A DNA stretch of 64,000 bases from Leucaena leucocephala (GCA_037074615.1 CM073527.1:26040848-26104847), one strand, 5' to 3'. Shown: positions 43,523 through 57,450, counted from the first letter of the stretch. The notes: generated from the sequence alone by a model not told the origin. Numbers and translations: made by a program.

Positions 43523-46500
43523 TCAAAAATGGAACTCGAAGCCACCACCGCCTCCTCCAAATCCACCAGGAAACCCTCCGCCAAAGCCGCCCCCAGGGAA
43601 GCCTCCCTCAAAAGTAAAGGTAAACGGTTGGCCTCCGGCACCAAATGGGTTGAAACCTCCGCCTCCACCACCCATTCCCATGTCTTCAAGGTCTTCCCCT
43701 CTGTCATATCTGGTTCGTTTATCTTCGTCACTCAGAACCTATTATACATTGTCACAATCAGTTAAGAACAAACTAATCACATCCCAATCACAAGAAGTTT
43801 CTCTTAAATCCCTCAATCACATCTACCAAGAAGAGACTAGAGTAGATAAGCATGGTAAGATTAAAGAAGCACTAATATTAATGAAGAATAAGCCATTGTA
43901 CTCGTATTTAATACCTCATATGCAGCAGCAATTTCTCGGAATTTAGCCTCTGCTTCTTCCCTGTTGTCCACGTTCTTATCAGGGTGCCATTGCAACGCAA
44001 GTTTCTTGTAGGCACGTTTTATCTCAGACATAGAAGACGTTTTTGAAATTCCCAGGATCTTGTAGTAATCTTTGCGCTTGCTTATCTTTAAAGCTTTTTC
44101 AGCCCTCATCAAAGCTTCACGAATATTCATATCCTGCAATGATTGACAAAACATATAAGTACCCAAAAAGAACATATTTGACGGTAATGAAAAAGGGCAG
44201 CCGAAGAATAGCACCATCCCAGAGGAAAAATAAAAGAATACAACTTTAGAGCAGTTATCCCTCACATAAACTCTGGAGCCCAAAAAACAAAATTACTCAC
44301 AGAATCTCCAATTCCTGCTAATTTACCAGTGATTGGTATACTTTGAAACTATAACACAAACCTGAGGAGATTTTTGAGCGGCTGATTTCAGATCTTGCAC
44401 AGCTCCCTCCCAATCCTCGGTTAAAAGTTTAGCTTCTCCCCTCTGAGACATATAATCAGATAAGCAATTCTAAGTCAGCCTACAAAATATGTAGTTGGAA
44501 ATAATCTAATGCGTCCTACATTCCATCTAATTCAATCAGACGAGAGAACAAGACAAAACAAGTTGACATCAAAGAGAAGCACAATGGCTCAAAGGCAAAA
44601 CCTGAACAAGAGCTTCAACGAGTTCCTCGTTGATCTTAAGAACTTCATCACAACTGTTCAAAGCATCTTTTCCCCTACCGAGTTTGACCAAAACTTTACA
44701 TAAGCCAAGATGAAGATGTACATTATGTGCAAGATGATTAGGATCGACTGCCAGTGCTGCTTTGAATTCCTCTACAGCCACACGCAGTTTACCCTTACTG
44801 ACATTATCTTCAGCCTGCAGGAAGCAAGCAAACAGCCCTTCAGTACCACAAACCAGGGAAAAGAGAAAAAGAATCAAACATGAGTGCAAACTTTCAAAAA
44901 ACAAAAAAGCTGCATGCTTACACTTTTACTCTTTTTCAGTAGATTTTTCAATCCAAAATATGCTTTTTTCAGTTCACTGTGCTCAGGGTCTAAGCGGAGA
45001 CCTTTCTGGTAATGCCTGAACATGTCCACAAACACAATACATTACCCAAAACGACAAAGACATTTTGAGAATTTAATAATGTTTGCTACAGCACAAACCT
45101 CATGGCAACATCATGATCAGCCAAATAATAGTATGCACGCCCTCGGAGCAACAATGCCTCTAAATTATTATCATCTTCCTTTAGAATGAATCCAGACTCC
45201 GCAATGGCCCCTTCATAGTCTTTGTCAGCTATCAACAACTTTACTTTTAGAAGTTTAGCCTGTAGCAGACAATTCCTATTGAGTTAATATGCTGGTTGCA
45301 CTCAACACTTCAGAACAATTACTTCCATAATAAAAAATGCAACTACTGATACATGGGAATGATGTTTAAAAATGCAAGATTGTGAAAATGTACCTTTGAG
45401 CATTCAGGAGAAAAAACAAGTACAATTTTATTGATGTATTCCAAGGATTTTAAAAAGTTGTCAGAATCAAAGAATGACTGAGCCGTTTCTAGAGCACTTT
45501 GGGCCTGCAACAACTGAGAGAGCTCCTTTTCTGCTGCTGAATTCCCAGGTTTCAACTCCAAAAACTTTCTGTAGCTCCCCTCAGATTCCTTGTATCTACA
45601 TTAGCCAAAAAGCACCTGAATCATATAACTTTATAATTAGGAGTTTGAGAGAGAGGTGGGGACTGGGAAGAAGGGGAGGGGAAAGAATCGCATGGTGAAC
45701 ACTGTGGAACCAAGAGGCTTCCATTTATCATTCTGTAATTACAATATTAAACAAATTTTAGGGAAGGTTGATATGAAAAAACTTTCAAACGTAACACCCC
45801 TCATTCCCCCAAAAAAGTAATTGGCAATTTGATCCCACCATCAGTGGGTAATGACTCAACAACACTATACTATTAAATTGCATAAAGAATTACTCCATAG
45901 AAAATATACTTGATATCTGTGAAAGTTTTTTAGCAGCGTTGTTCTCAAGAAACAGAACAGGGATGCCTCGATGATAGACATTGAAGTTACTAGGAAGGAA
46001 GGGGAGATGAGGAAGGGAATATTTTCCTCTCTGGATATCGCTTCATTTTGCTCAAGGTAGAATCTAGGCACAACATTAAACATATATCATTTATGTATAT
46101 TATACATAACTTTCGAAAGATAACTTGCCGTTTGGCCAAAAAAAAAAAAACAGAGAGATAACTTGCCAACGTCAAACAACGAATATGTATAAGCTCGAAA
46201 AGGCCAAGGTAGGAAAACACTTTTAAATAAAACACACCTGCATATCTGACGAAGAAGTGATGCACGGCGAAGGTATGCTTCTGAAAGGGTTGGATCAGCT
46301 TCAATGGCAGCATTTAAATCATCAAGCGCGTCAGTATAACGTTTCACTTTTATACTATGTGATACCCGCTCAAATAACTCAGCAGCATTTCCAGGTTTTC
46401 CCTCTATTCAAATAAAAGTAAAAAATTATACACTGTTTAAGCAACAGACAACAATTGGACATCAAACATAGAAAAAATTCATAAGCAGATAAATAAAGAG

Positions 46501-46906
46501 TTCTACTTTTTCAAATGCGTTTAATGACCAAATCCGCATTGAGAGTATAGTAATTGGCCAATTTAAACAAAAACTTCAAGTAACAAGAAAATTATAAAAA
46601 AAAAAAACGAAAGAGCAGCAGGAGACCGGCGACCACGAAACGGAACTGGATGACATCATTAAAATTTTCACATTGGAAGGAGAAAATCGGAAAACGAACT
46701 TCAAAGCAGCGATGGGGAAATCGACCATTGCTTTTAATCGGTTCAGAGTGACATCGGAGGAAGCAATAGAAGAATAGAGAGATCAGAGTATCGGATTACA
46801 TACCTAAAGAGGAAACCAGAGGTTGAAGAAGAACGAGCTGGCAGACCAAAACAAAATTGAGAATGGAGATTGCGTAGAGCAATCCTCTCCACCCTACCGC
46901 ATCCAT
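43523..46906 (-). CDS. P58IPK: P58IPK, ER-lumenal DnaJ/TPR co-chaperone (DNAJC3-like)
   Basis: Nine exons (46804-46906, 46238-46403, 45394-45595, 45099-45259, 44922-45015, 44602-44814, 44362-44442, 43915-44133, 43523-43738) join in phase with GT-AG introns and give 484 residues; Arabidopsis P58IPK has 482. The N-terminus (M-D-A-V-G-W-R-G-L-L-Y-A-I-S-I-L-N-F-V-L) is a signal peptide. TPR helices fill about 35-345, then comes a J domain at about 356-425 (DYYKILGISKTSSMSEIKRA, W-H-P-D-K-N with the catalytic H-P-D). A Gly/Phe-rich tail ends F-E-F-H-F. It stimulates BiP ATPase in the ER lumen, is induced by the unfolded protein response, and in plants is also used by viruses as a PKR-inhibitor homologue. 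A near-match to the ER stress element lies upstream. Confidence 0.95.
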
Positions 46907-47799
46907 GGCGGATGATAGACCCAGAAGATTAAGCATCGGGATATTGCTCTATAGTCTCAAACCCGTATAGCTACACACATAAGAGTGAATAGATTTCTGA
47001 AAATAACTCAGAGGGCAGATGAACTGTGATCTCAAGTCGAAGAGGCTGGTCCGAGAAGATGCCGATGAGCGATAACTGGATCACGAGAAGGAAAGCCCGG
47101 ATGATAAATAAAAGGAAACTTATTGGGAATCGAAGCCGATACAATGGCCTACATATATCACCCCACGTCGCTTCGGCCAATTACACATCTACGCGTGGAT
47201 CATAAGCCGAACTCTTCTTCTTTCCGCCCCCAAGGCAGCTCCCAAAAGTATCCAATTGCAACCTGCCATGTCCTAAGCGCCTTCTCTTGCATCCCATGTC
47301 ACCATTTTCATTTTTAAATGTAAATATTAAACTCGATTAAAAACAAAATTAAAAATAACATATGGGTGTAATTCCATATATGTTGAATAGAATGTTGATG
47401 TGGATTTATGGTTCAAAAAATGTAAGTACCTTATTGAAGGATTCTGGAATCCATCAAGTAACAGAGTTGTTAAAAAATTCCTAATACGGAGCTAAGTTTT
47501 TCATTACGGTTAAATGTCATTTGGGCACTAATGAGCCAACGTTCATGACCAAATAACATTAATTGGCCAGAAATTAGGAACGACCATAAAATAAGAGAGA
47601 TGGGTTTTTTTTTTTTTTGCACAACAAATTTATAAAGGTTCAATATTAGTCTTTTTTAAGATTAAGGTATAACTCCAAGACTAATAGAGTATTTATAGAA
47701 AATTTATGAGATCGTATACTAAATGAACCCTAATAATGATAACGAAAATCTAACTCACATTTTTATAAAATCTAAGTTTATTTTATCAATTTTTAGTGG
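46907..47799. other. P58IPK promoter and spacer
   Basis: GC-richer for the first 400 bases (promoter and leader of P58IPK), then AT-rich spacer. No supported gene apart from the ERSE-like site. Confidence 0.4.
47252..47270 (+). promoter_or_regulatory. ERSE-like element upstream of P58IPK
   Basis: CCAAT, nine bases, then CCATG. The ER stress element consensus is CCAAT-N9-CCACG, so one base differs. It lies about 350 bases upstream of the P58IPK start, in reverse orientation, which is allowed for ERSE. A CCACGTCG motif (47163-47170), close to the bZIP-bound UPRE core, lies between it and the gene. This is suggestive only. Confidence 0.35.
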
Positions 47800-48020
47800 A
47801 GAGGGACGGATTTTTTTTTTTTGTTAAATTTTTAAAAAAGGGTTGAGTTTATTGATGATCTAAGGACAGATCGAAATCTCCCTTATTCTTAGGAGATATT
47901 AATATCGGGTAGGATGAACTGTCTATTATCTTTAAGTATAAATTTAGATATTTAAAAATTAAAATATTTTTTTAAATATTGTTACTATAATTATAATAAA
48001 ATGGCAATGAGAGTGACGGA
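47800..48020 (-). mobile_element. Retroposon copy D, 5'-truncated
   Basis: A 199-base insert (47811-48009) is flanked by AGAGGGACGGA and AGAGTGACGGA (10 of 11 bases alike). It starts with a T-run and contains CGAAATCTCCCTTATTCTTA and GGGTAGGATGAACTGTCTAT, diverged from copy C at 40587-40866. It stops where copy C continues for about 80 more bases toward its 5' end, so it is 5'-truncated, as is usual for retroposons of this kind. Confidence 0.65.
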
Positions 48021-49709
48021 ATTATTTGAGGGGGTGGGGCGATGGGAAGGATTGGAAGTTTAGAAAGCCTATATGTTTGTTAGGCTTTCATTAGCCCAAG
48101 TCCCAGCCCACAGAAGTTCCGAATTCGGATAGAAGAAGGACTCAGTTGTAGTTTTGGGCCATATTTGTGGTCTTCCCCGCAATGCATATTTCAGGGCCAT
48201 ATACATATATATGGTATACTGATGAGTTTAGGGCCTTTCTGCCCTATTGTTTACTTTCTGTTCTAAAACACATGGCAATTACGTACTTACGAGGTAAGTA
48301 GCCGAGCTGGAATTTGAGATAGAGCTGAAGTAAGCTATAATTGTGAGATTCTTTTTTCTTTTTGTCTTTCTTCGGTGAAAAATCATTGAGATCACGTGCT
48401 GTCGTACAGGGGTATATAGGCAAAGGGTCTAAGTTTTGCAACATGCTCACAAAAAAATAGCATGTATGGTACTGGTTTTGCACGATAATTTAGTATCAAT
48501 AACAAAATGCATATAAAGTAGAAAGTTTCACTAGTCATGAACAATGGGTTCATGTTGGTGTCAGTGTATTTTGCATATCCCGTTGGAGGAAACGATATAC
48601 GGTGGGAGGAATCATGCAAACAGAGAAGGATGTTAATTGCTAGCTAATTGGAAGCGCCTGTGAAACGGCACACTTGGCAGTTACTAAGCAGAGAAGCACC
48701 ACAGAACTGTGATGGAACGTCATATGAGGAAGTTTGACCCTACACGCTAATAATGCAAAAGCATGACGAAGCAATAAATCTTGATCGATTTTAATCACGG
48801 ACATATGATAGCAATTAGCTAGCTAGCTCATTTTGACAAATGAAAAGCCTCCTCTTTGTTATATATCACGGATTCATCAGAAATGTTCAACCTTCCCTCT
48901 ATTACTTGACATCTTTATTCGTCTCCCTTCCAAGACAAGTGGTGAGGTATACCAAAATATCTAAAAGCTACCTAGCTAGCTAGTAGTTAGATTCTCTGCA
49001 GAATATAGAATGGAAGTTTTACAACTATATTTTTCCTTCTCTATGAACCGGGATGTTTTGATTAATAATTGTTTTCTATGTTAGACAAGGACCAGATTTC
49101 TCACTTAACACTCTAAAATTTCTAAATAACTAATTAAAGTCGTAAAATGTCATTATCTCGTTTGTTTAGTGTAATTAAAGAGTCATTTTCCGCGGATATA
49201 TATAACCACCGAAAAAGTCGAGAGACGTAGGAAGTTACATGTGGTGAGATTAAAGGCTGAAAGTTGATACATATCGGAACGTAGGCAAGTTAGGTTGGGT
49301 CGGGACGAACAACAATATACCATATTCCTAACCCCTCATCTCGTAACGAAGGGTCAACGGGATATGGTACGTAGGCAAGTTTTTGTGGTTGGGTGAAATA
49401 TGCTTTTATTTTATCCACGCCGACTTATCTATTAGTTTTGAAGAAAGAGAAGGCGAACACGATAACAAAGACAAAACAACAAGAAAGCAGAAACAACAAC
49501 CACCACCACTACGATTAGGAGAACATGCATGACTCCGAGTTCGCTGCTGCTCGGGTCACCTCAGACATGCACTGGGTCCCCCACACAAGCCCTGTCACAT
49601 TGCTCGAATCTTCAACTTCCCAATGAAACCCTTCAATTTTCCCTTGTTTTTACATACACATGGAGGGCCTGCCTTGCCTAGCTGGCTATCAATTTCTTCA
49701 GAAACGACT
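48021..49709. other. Intergenic, 3' flank of the JKD-like gene
   Basis: No supported gene. Contains several TAGCTAGCTAG-type short palindromic runs near 48820 and 48971. The right end is the 3' UTR side of the minus-strand zinc-finger gene. Confidence 0.4.
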
Positions 49710-51536
49710 TCAGTGGTTGGCAGTAAATTGGGTTAAACCCATGGGTGAGCCTATGGACGCGAACTTTGCCAGCTCTTGCGGCAGAAACGGAGGAGGGGTC
49801 CCAGCTCCTCCGGCGCCACCGTCACCGGCCATGCCGAGAAAATCTCTTGTTAAATTATGTTCTGATGAACCACCTGGGTAAAGCTTCAATTGCACTTGAT
49901 GTTCACTTTGCTTTGTCCTGGTCTGCATCAAGAGCTGGCCAAGATTAGTACCGTTCGATGCATGCGTGAACGAGCTGAAGTTGTTATCTGCTAGCACTGG
50001 TTCTGCAGTACTGCTAGTTGAACTGAAATTATGTGGATTATTATTGGCGTTGTTATTGTTGTTGTCGTCATTGAGATTAGTGGTCGCGTGGGAATTAGAA
50101 GACGAGGACATCACTCCCAAAGTGCTACTGAAAATAGAGGGATTGTTGTTGTCGTTGCTACTTCTAGTGGAACCCATCTGAGCTGCTTTCTGCAGCAAAG
50201 CAGTGGCTGACATGGGAGAAGCTGGCTTTGACATTGCTTCACCCCTTTTCCCACTTGATAGTAAAACTCCCGCGTTTGTTGAATTCGAAGCAGGCATTCC
50301 AAAATTACAAGACCCACCAAAAGCACTATGATTAGCTTGGCTCGTCATTTGTGCCATATGCTCACCCAAACCTGAAGAACAACTTGAAGATCCAAATAGC
50401 CCTCCAACATCAAGACCATTGTTATTTACCTGGTTCAACCACATAGATAAGCTCGCTCTTTGCTGGTCCGCAACCATTCCCATTCCATTAAAATCTGCAC
50501 GAAGTCCATGCGAGCCGAATTGAGAAATTATCTCTGTGTTGTTTTCAAGTCCCAGATTAGGTTGTGAGCTCATCGTGTTCCCTTCGTTCTTGAAATTCAG
50601 ATTTGTTGCTGTAGCAACCGAGGTGAGTCGGGCACTTTCTTCCGCTAAGGCATCGCAGAAAGCTCTGTGTGTGATGAAGCTGTCCTTTCTGTTCATGTTC
50701 AACATTCAAGGAAACCAACCACTCATTAAAAACTAATCATTTCATAATTTAATGCCATGAAAACAGGGGACTGAGGAAGCATTTAATTAGTTTTCCTTCG
50801 ACGAAACAAAGACTGCGCGAAAACTTGATATCACATGTCATCCGTCTCAGTCTCGCGATTGAAGTGGCATGGCCACTTCCTCCCAAAAAAAAAACAAGAA
50901 CTATAAGGAAGAAAAATATGTACCTGGAGAATAGGTTCCCACAATCGCACTTGTATTCTCTTGTTCCACAGGTCTTGGTGTGAGCTTTCCAGTCGGATTG
51001 GACTGCGTATTTCTTGGAACACTTATCACACTTCCATTTCTTCTCCCCATGTTTTCTGCTAAAATGCTTCTTTATGCCAGTGAGGTCGCCCAGTGCTCGG
51101 GATGGGTCATGGTGGACGCAGGTCTTTTCCGGGCAGATGTAAACCTTCTTTCGAACTTCTTTGTTGGACCTTTGTCGTAACTTCCATGGAAGATTGTGAC
51201 CCCTCCGGTGAAGCTGAAGGTTCTGATCTCTCTGAAACCCTTTGTTGCATATTTCGCAAATGAACCTGTTGGTTGCCATGAGAGTTTTCGGTGAAAGCGC
51301 GATGACCTCCGCATCTGGATCTGTTGTCAAAATTACAATTCCATTTGAAACGAAACATATATAATGGAACGCGAAATCAAAACAAAAGAAGAATGATTAT
51401 ATGATGCGATCAGCGTACCTGGTGTTCCTGGGAGATTCCTTTTCTTCTTGGGATTAGGTTTAGGGTTAGGGTTTGGGTTTTGTTGTGGAGCATAGCCTCC
51501 GATGGAAGCGGATAAGGAGAAAGGGTCACTAGACAT
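49710..51536 (-). CDS. JKD: INDETERMINATE-domain C2H2 zinc-finger factor, JACKDAW type
   Basis: Exons 51419-51536, 50924-51320 and 49710-50688 join in phase (GTPG|DPDAEV... and FSR|KDSF) and give 497 residues; Arabidopsis JKD has about 500. The N-terminus M-S-S-D-P-F-S-L-S-A-S-I-G-G-Y and an Asn-Pro repeat precede the K-K-K-R-N-L-P-G-T-P-G nuclear signal. The ID domain (about 55-195) has two C2H2 fingers (CEICNKGFQRDQNLQLHRRG, CVHHDPSRALGDLTGIKKHF) and two C2HC fingers (CDKCSKKYAVQSDWKAHTKT, C-D-C-G-N-L-F-S-R-K-D-S-F-I-T-H-R-A-F-C). The C-terminal half is Asn/Ser-rich with the conserved M-S-A-T-A-L-L-Q-K-A-A-Q-M-G and T-R-D-F-L-G motifs. JKD-type proteins bind DNA and the GRAS factors SHORT-ROOT and SCARECROW to confine radial patterning in roots. 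Confidence 0.94.
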
Positions 51537-54500
51537 CGTTTACATATATTGGAAGGGTTTATAGCTACACGTAGCGACGCAGTGAGAAGTGAGGAGCAGA
51601 AGCTTTCAAAGGGTTCGAGACAGTACTAGGAAGAAAACAAAGGGATTGGAGGAGTAAAATCCAAATTAACATAAATGGTTTTGGATGGTACCGAAATCTG
51701 CAAGAGTTGGGTGGCTTTGATTCTGCCAAACTCAAGAAAAAGCCATAGACGAAACTCAGAAGGAAAACTATATACTAATGCAGAGAGCCGCGGAGTCTTC
51801 CGGATACTGATCTGGTTTCTTGTTTGTTTGATTTCATATGTATAGGATAAAACCAAAAACGCCCTTATCTGGCTGCAATAGATAATATCAGAGAGCTCTC
51901 TTCGTTTCTTTCTAGCTTCTCTCAATATGCCTTCGATGCTCCTGTGTGAATATAGTCTCTATCTCGTCATAAATACTCACTGCCATCCCTCAAGCAAGGT
52001 CAGCCAAAGATTTTGATGGATCACCTCTCTCTCTCTCTATCTCCCTCTCTCTGAGACACAGACACACACAAACAGACACGACACCCGAGCACATCTGTGG
52101 AAGAGTGTGTGAGAGAGAGTGAAAAACTATGTCTTCGCCTTTGCCTTTTGCACAGTAAACCAGAATATGAGTGCATTAATTTGGTGCACAAACTCCAAAT
52201 TGTTTAAATTGTTTTGCTTAAAAAACCGATATTTTATTTTAAATGTTATGGTGAAAAGGCTCGTATAATAAGGTAAGCCTTTTTCACGGAAATGAATAAA
52301 ATAATACCCCATGAACCAGATGCATATAGTGGTATATAATATGTGGTGTTGTTACCTAGTGGGATTGGGGGGGGGGTGCATGGACAGAAGAAAAAAGATC
52401 AAAGGTTAAAAATAGTGGTGGGGTTGCAGAAAAAGGGAGTGACCTTTACAAGAGCCTTTTACCTGCCGTAGAATGATTAAGCCATAATTACAGTGAAGAC
52501 GCCTTTTTTAGCATGCGATGGAGAGATTAGGGCAGGGGCAGAGTGGTCAGAGAAACATTCACCAACACATGCAGAGAGAGAGAGAGAGGATTGTGTAATT
52601 GTGTGGGGTCGTTGTGAGATTTGAGGGGAAGTGTTATCTTTTCCCGATGCAAGTTGATAGGACCGTCCGTGATACCAGTGTCTGTCTCGGTGTCATGGGG
52701 TGGGGCCCAGGGAAATGAGGGCGTGGGCCCCCCTGCACCGTCCATAATCCCAAAAGTGGGAGGGAATCTGGGCATTACAATGACGCAGGGCGTTGCCATT
52801 GGGTTGCAGGAACAGGAGCAAGTCAAAGAAAAGTCACCCCTCTGTTGTTAAATATTGTCGTGGCAAAGTACGTATACACGTACACATTACGTTAGAATTG
52901 CACAAAACTTGTCCCACTAACATCATGCTACTAGTGTTCGGCACCACCACGTTTCTTCATGTCCCTTTTAAGATTTCCTTCCTAAACACAAAAAATAACT
53001 TCATATGTGATTATCGTGCCATGGAAAGGTAATTCAAGTATATTTGAGAGTAATTTGTTTCTTTTGAATTAAAATGTTTTTGATCGGATGGGAAGTTGTT
53101 TGTGATGCATGATTGAGGATTTTTTATTCGCTCCATCGTGTTTAAGCATTCTTGATGATAACTTATCCGTATATTCAAAGATCCAAATAAAAAATTACAG
53201 ATAGACTGATGAACGTTGATTGTTTAGTTCATGCAAGGATTTATATATGAAATCATTTCATCATTTTCATTCAATGAGTTGATGATAATTTACGTAGGGT
53301 AGGATAGGGCAGGGCTGTCGTATTCATAGGACGGAGGGAGCCACCAGTTGATAATTTGGCGGATTTTCTAAAAATCGATTATTGACACGTAAGTGCATTG
53401 CTTACGATTAATCTAATTAGCATTATCGTTATTAATTAGTAATCGATTCAGTGAGTTGCATAATGACATTACGAGGGTAATCGGAATAAATTTTATACCT
53501 CAAAGAACGTTAACAAATTAAAAGTACTTATAAATTAATTACTTGTATAAATTGATGCCATACAAAATTGGATGTTATCTCTGAATTTTTCATTCAGTAA
53601 TCCGAGAATATTTTCTTTCGAGCGGAGTAAATCAAATCATTGGCTATAGCTAAGTGAATATTGCCCCAACTACAGACACGAGATTAACAAATAGATCTGA
53701 TCTGAGGATTACTTAACTGATATAAAGACACCTTACCTTACGCCCCCCATCGCTGATGAAATTAATCTGGATTATCACCACGCCGATGCAATGAAAAATG
53801 ACTTCAATCATTGACGACCCATGTGATTTTCGGATTTTTTTCCCCTGAAATGTATTTGTAACCCTTGTTATCTCAGAATATATTTTCGAGTCTTAATTTC
53901 TTAGCTTTAAACCAATACTCCGTTAGCTTGAAAAAATTTACTTCACGTTTATTTGTTGATTAAGTAATCTATTTACCGTATCTTGAAGGAAACAAGAGTA
54001 TTGGAAAGTGATCTCTCCACGCAGCAAGCACACACACGCACACTCGTGTATTGAGGTTAAGAAAGTCTATGAAGTTACTGCGGAGAGTTGATTAACTGAC
54101 ATACATGCCATGATTCCACGTGATTAAAAGCCATTAAGATATTGAAAATAAAGTAATTGTGATTCATTAATATTATCGGAGTAACTTTTTTCTGCCTATT
54201 TCAAGCAACTGTACTGTATATATGTGTCTCATATGAACAACTTTTTCCGCCATAAGCAACCTCTCACCACAACAACAATAACAAATTAAATTAATTGCTA
54301 CCAAATACAAATACTCAGTTAAAGTTATAGCAATATGCTAGGTTGTCTAAATGCGAGTTAACTTGTAGTAGACTTACATTTGGACTTCTCCCCTCAAGTG
54401 CGAGTCCATTAGTTCTCTTATATACGTGTGGGTGTGTTAAATACATCACAAACACCAAGTCCCTGCTTCAGCAATTAGGGTCAGTTTCAATTTTTGGGAC

Positions 54501-56340
54501 CCAAACAGCGTGAGACTTCCCACCTCAGCTTGAGACCACCCGCACTTGGACAACCTATAACAGGCAATTAATTTTCTCCCTTCCTCCTCGAACGGTAATT
54601 AAGTTAGAGTATCATTTTTATTTTTGTAGTAACCTGTTGAAATACAGTCATGTATACCATATACAAATCGATGGGAGTTGGTCGTTTTATATAAATAGAC
54701 GAGTATTGACTTTGAGTACAGTGGGGGTAGACAGGGAGGTTGAGGTGGGGCCTTTACTTTGTCCCAAAATGCACAAATCTACGTGGTTACGCAGTTAATA
54801 GCAGAACCTTCCTTCCTCGTTCATACTCTTTTTCCATTCCTCATATATACCCAAATAATGTAAATATAGCTCTCTCTAGCTGGCCAGCTATATGTATATA
54901 TGTAGAAGGCAAATACAGTAACGGTAATATTAATTCAGCCACTTTAGCTATATATATGTGTGTTAGGATATCTCATTTAATTTGGTCTAAGATTAGAGTG
55001 CAAATATAGCAACGGGGTTTGAAAAGGCCAGGCCACTTCAACTGTCACTCCTCTCTAAGCTGTCACTTTTTATACCAAACCCGTGATAGCTGTGTTTATC
55101 AAAAGTAAGATTGCAGCATTTTACCTTAACTACAAAGAAAAGCTTAACCCCCGACACTATTTAGTTATAATGAAATTAATATTTTAGTATTATGCTGCAT
55201 TATCATCATCTCTTGACATGACTGATTTCGATAAATATATAATGAACATACAAGTGATTAAGACCGCATTGGGGCCTTGCCCTAGTGAGATATATATATA
55301 TAGTGGAATTAGTGCATACGGAAGATTAGGTGAGAATCACCAATCAAAGCAAGAAATTAAGAATAATGAAGGGGAGCTTATTAGAAGATAGACCCTAAAA
55401 GAAGGGAGGGCCACCTTGTTTGACAATATTGTATTCATGAACCGAATGCGATCAGGCTTGGGGTTACATCCATCTCACAATATAATATTGTAGTTTGACG
55501 GAACCCCAAAATAAAAATATTATATTACTGAGAGTGGGGAGAAGTGACGCGTTGTATATGATATTATATATATTTGATAAAATAGGACTACTTTTGACTT
55601 TGAAGCATCGGGGGCTTCTTCTCTTCAAATCTACATTAATTGTGTTCCCTCGTCCCCATTGGAGCATCCTATGATTTTTAATTAACCCCACAAGCACAAT
55701 CAAGGGCTAATCACTTATCATTAATCGATTCATAAAAATAACAACATTAATAAACTGTTTTTTTTTTCATTTTCCAGCTTGACCTACTGATGAAATGGAG
55801 TGAAGCTCGCGAGGTTTTATCTGCTCTAGTTGTTCATAATAATATACTTATATATGTCCGACCGGACAACGACATCCGTCCATTCATGTATTCCGTAAGA
55901 GGCCCCGCACATGATCATGTACATAATCAGTTCCAATCTTTCTAAGTGAGAGTGTTTTTTTGGCCCCATGGTCAAGGTCGTGATAAAGCACCATTAAGAA
56001 ATTTTCTTATGTTAGATTGTGACCTATGAGAGCCAGGGTGAGAACAAGCTCATTGTTGCCATGTAACTCACGGACCTTGCCCACATTACCTCGAATCACC
56101 TTATCTAGACCTTGCCTAATCTTCCCGAACCTTGCATAGTTCTCATCTTCTGGGGCTGTTAGTTGGATGGGAAGAGAATATCGTTGCCAACTTTTGATTA
56201 TGTCATTAGTATGGTTTTGCTTTGACTGATAGTTCTGCAACGAACGGCTTCATTTGGTGATTTGGTAGGGAGGGATATGAAATAGTAGATGAGATACACG
56301 AAAGCAACTTTTCAGAATCTTTTCATCGATCAAATTGCAC

Positions 56341-56379
<39 letters not shown>

Positions 56380-57450
56380 GCATAAAGTCAAATTAAAAAT
56401 GAGGTGGAGAGCAGTTCATGAGGTACTGTGGAGGATATTTTGTTATGACCGAGCTTTCGTCCTTGCTCACCTTTTCCTCTCTCAAAAAGGGAATCAAAAG
56501 CTATTAAGAAAAGCAGCGTCAAGCGCGGAGCCCTGAAGCAATAATTGTACAAAGTGGCAGTAATATTGATATCTAACTCAGAGAGAAGCAGTAAACTAAA
56601 GCTGCTACGCTTTCAAACACCAACACATGATCATCTTCTCACAGATTTTAATAAGAGTTCAGACATTTATTCCATATCTAAATAAGCCGACACCTGTTCA
56701 ATAATGTATATTTATTAAACACTTCCACGTGTTCCTATTTCCAATAACTTAAGGTTCCATATTTCTGAGATTCCGTAGTTTCTCACCCTTCCAACATATA
56801 TAATGACTACTAAGTAATTAAGTTACGTAATAATAATATTGCCTTGATTCTTTGGACTTTTGCTGCTTGATTTCTGCCAGTTAATTCTTTTCATTCGTCC
56901 ACGTATATAAACAGAATGAAACACGTTGAGACAGCCAACTAATAAGAACTAAGAAGCAAGGAAGCACAGTGTATAATTTTGTAGGGTAAACGTTTGATTA
57001 ATTCTGCTTTCCTTTGATATTTTTGGTAGGCTTCATAACACTAAAACTGGTGGATACCATATTTTCTTCGTCACAAACTGATACCACTGGACGACATATA
57101 AGCCAACATGCATGCATGAATAAGGACAATAATTTAGTGCTTCTCCTTTCAAACTCAATATTTCCAAACACTACTTTTAAAAAAAAAATCAGTTTTATGC
57201 ATTCATGGAAAGTACCTTTTTTTATTATTACCGAAGAAAAAAGAGTAGTAAAATTAAAGACGCAGACTTCCTTCACGTAAAAAGCTTTTAACATTAATTG
57301 AGGGGGAAGTGGTCTTCACTTTAATTGATTTATGAATTGATACTTGAAAGAATAGCTAAGGTTTATGTCATACAAGTATAAATCTAACCACTAATAAGAT
57401 AAACAAAGAAATCTAATACTATATCAGATTTAACGCACTGTTGATCAATG
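51537..57450. other. Long intergenic region without supported genes
   Basis: About 5.9 kb. The first 600 bases are the JKD-like promoter and leader, with CT and AG runs at 52027-52054 and 52566-52588. A G-run lies at 52367-52377. From 53 to 57 kb the sequence is AT-rich with no coding family, tRNA or clear hairpin. Several TATATA tracts are present (54890-54960, 55290-55300, 56344-56375). A large upstream region is usual for developmental regulators, but I see no specific element. Confidence 0.4.
56344..56375. repeat. (TA)16 microsatellite
   Basis: Thirty-two bases of uninterrupted TA repeat in AT-rich spacer. Likely length-variable between individuals. Confidence 0.9.

Noticed and set aside
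43512..43946. Pro-rich 144-codon plus-strand frame
   Set aside because: It is the antisense of the Gly/Phe-rich tail of P58IPK, whose exons are clear.
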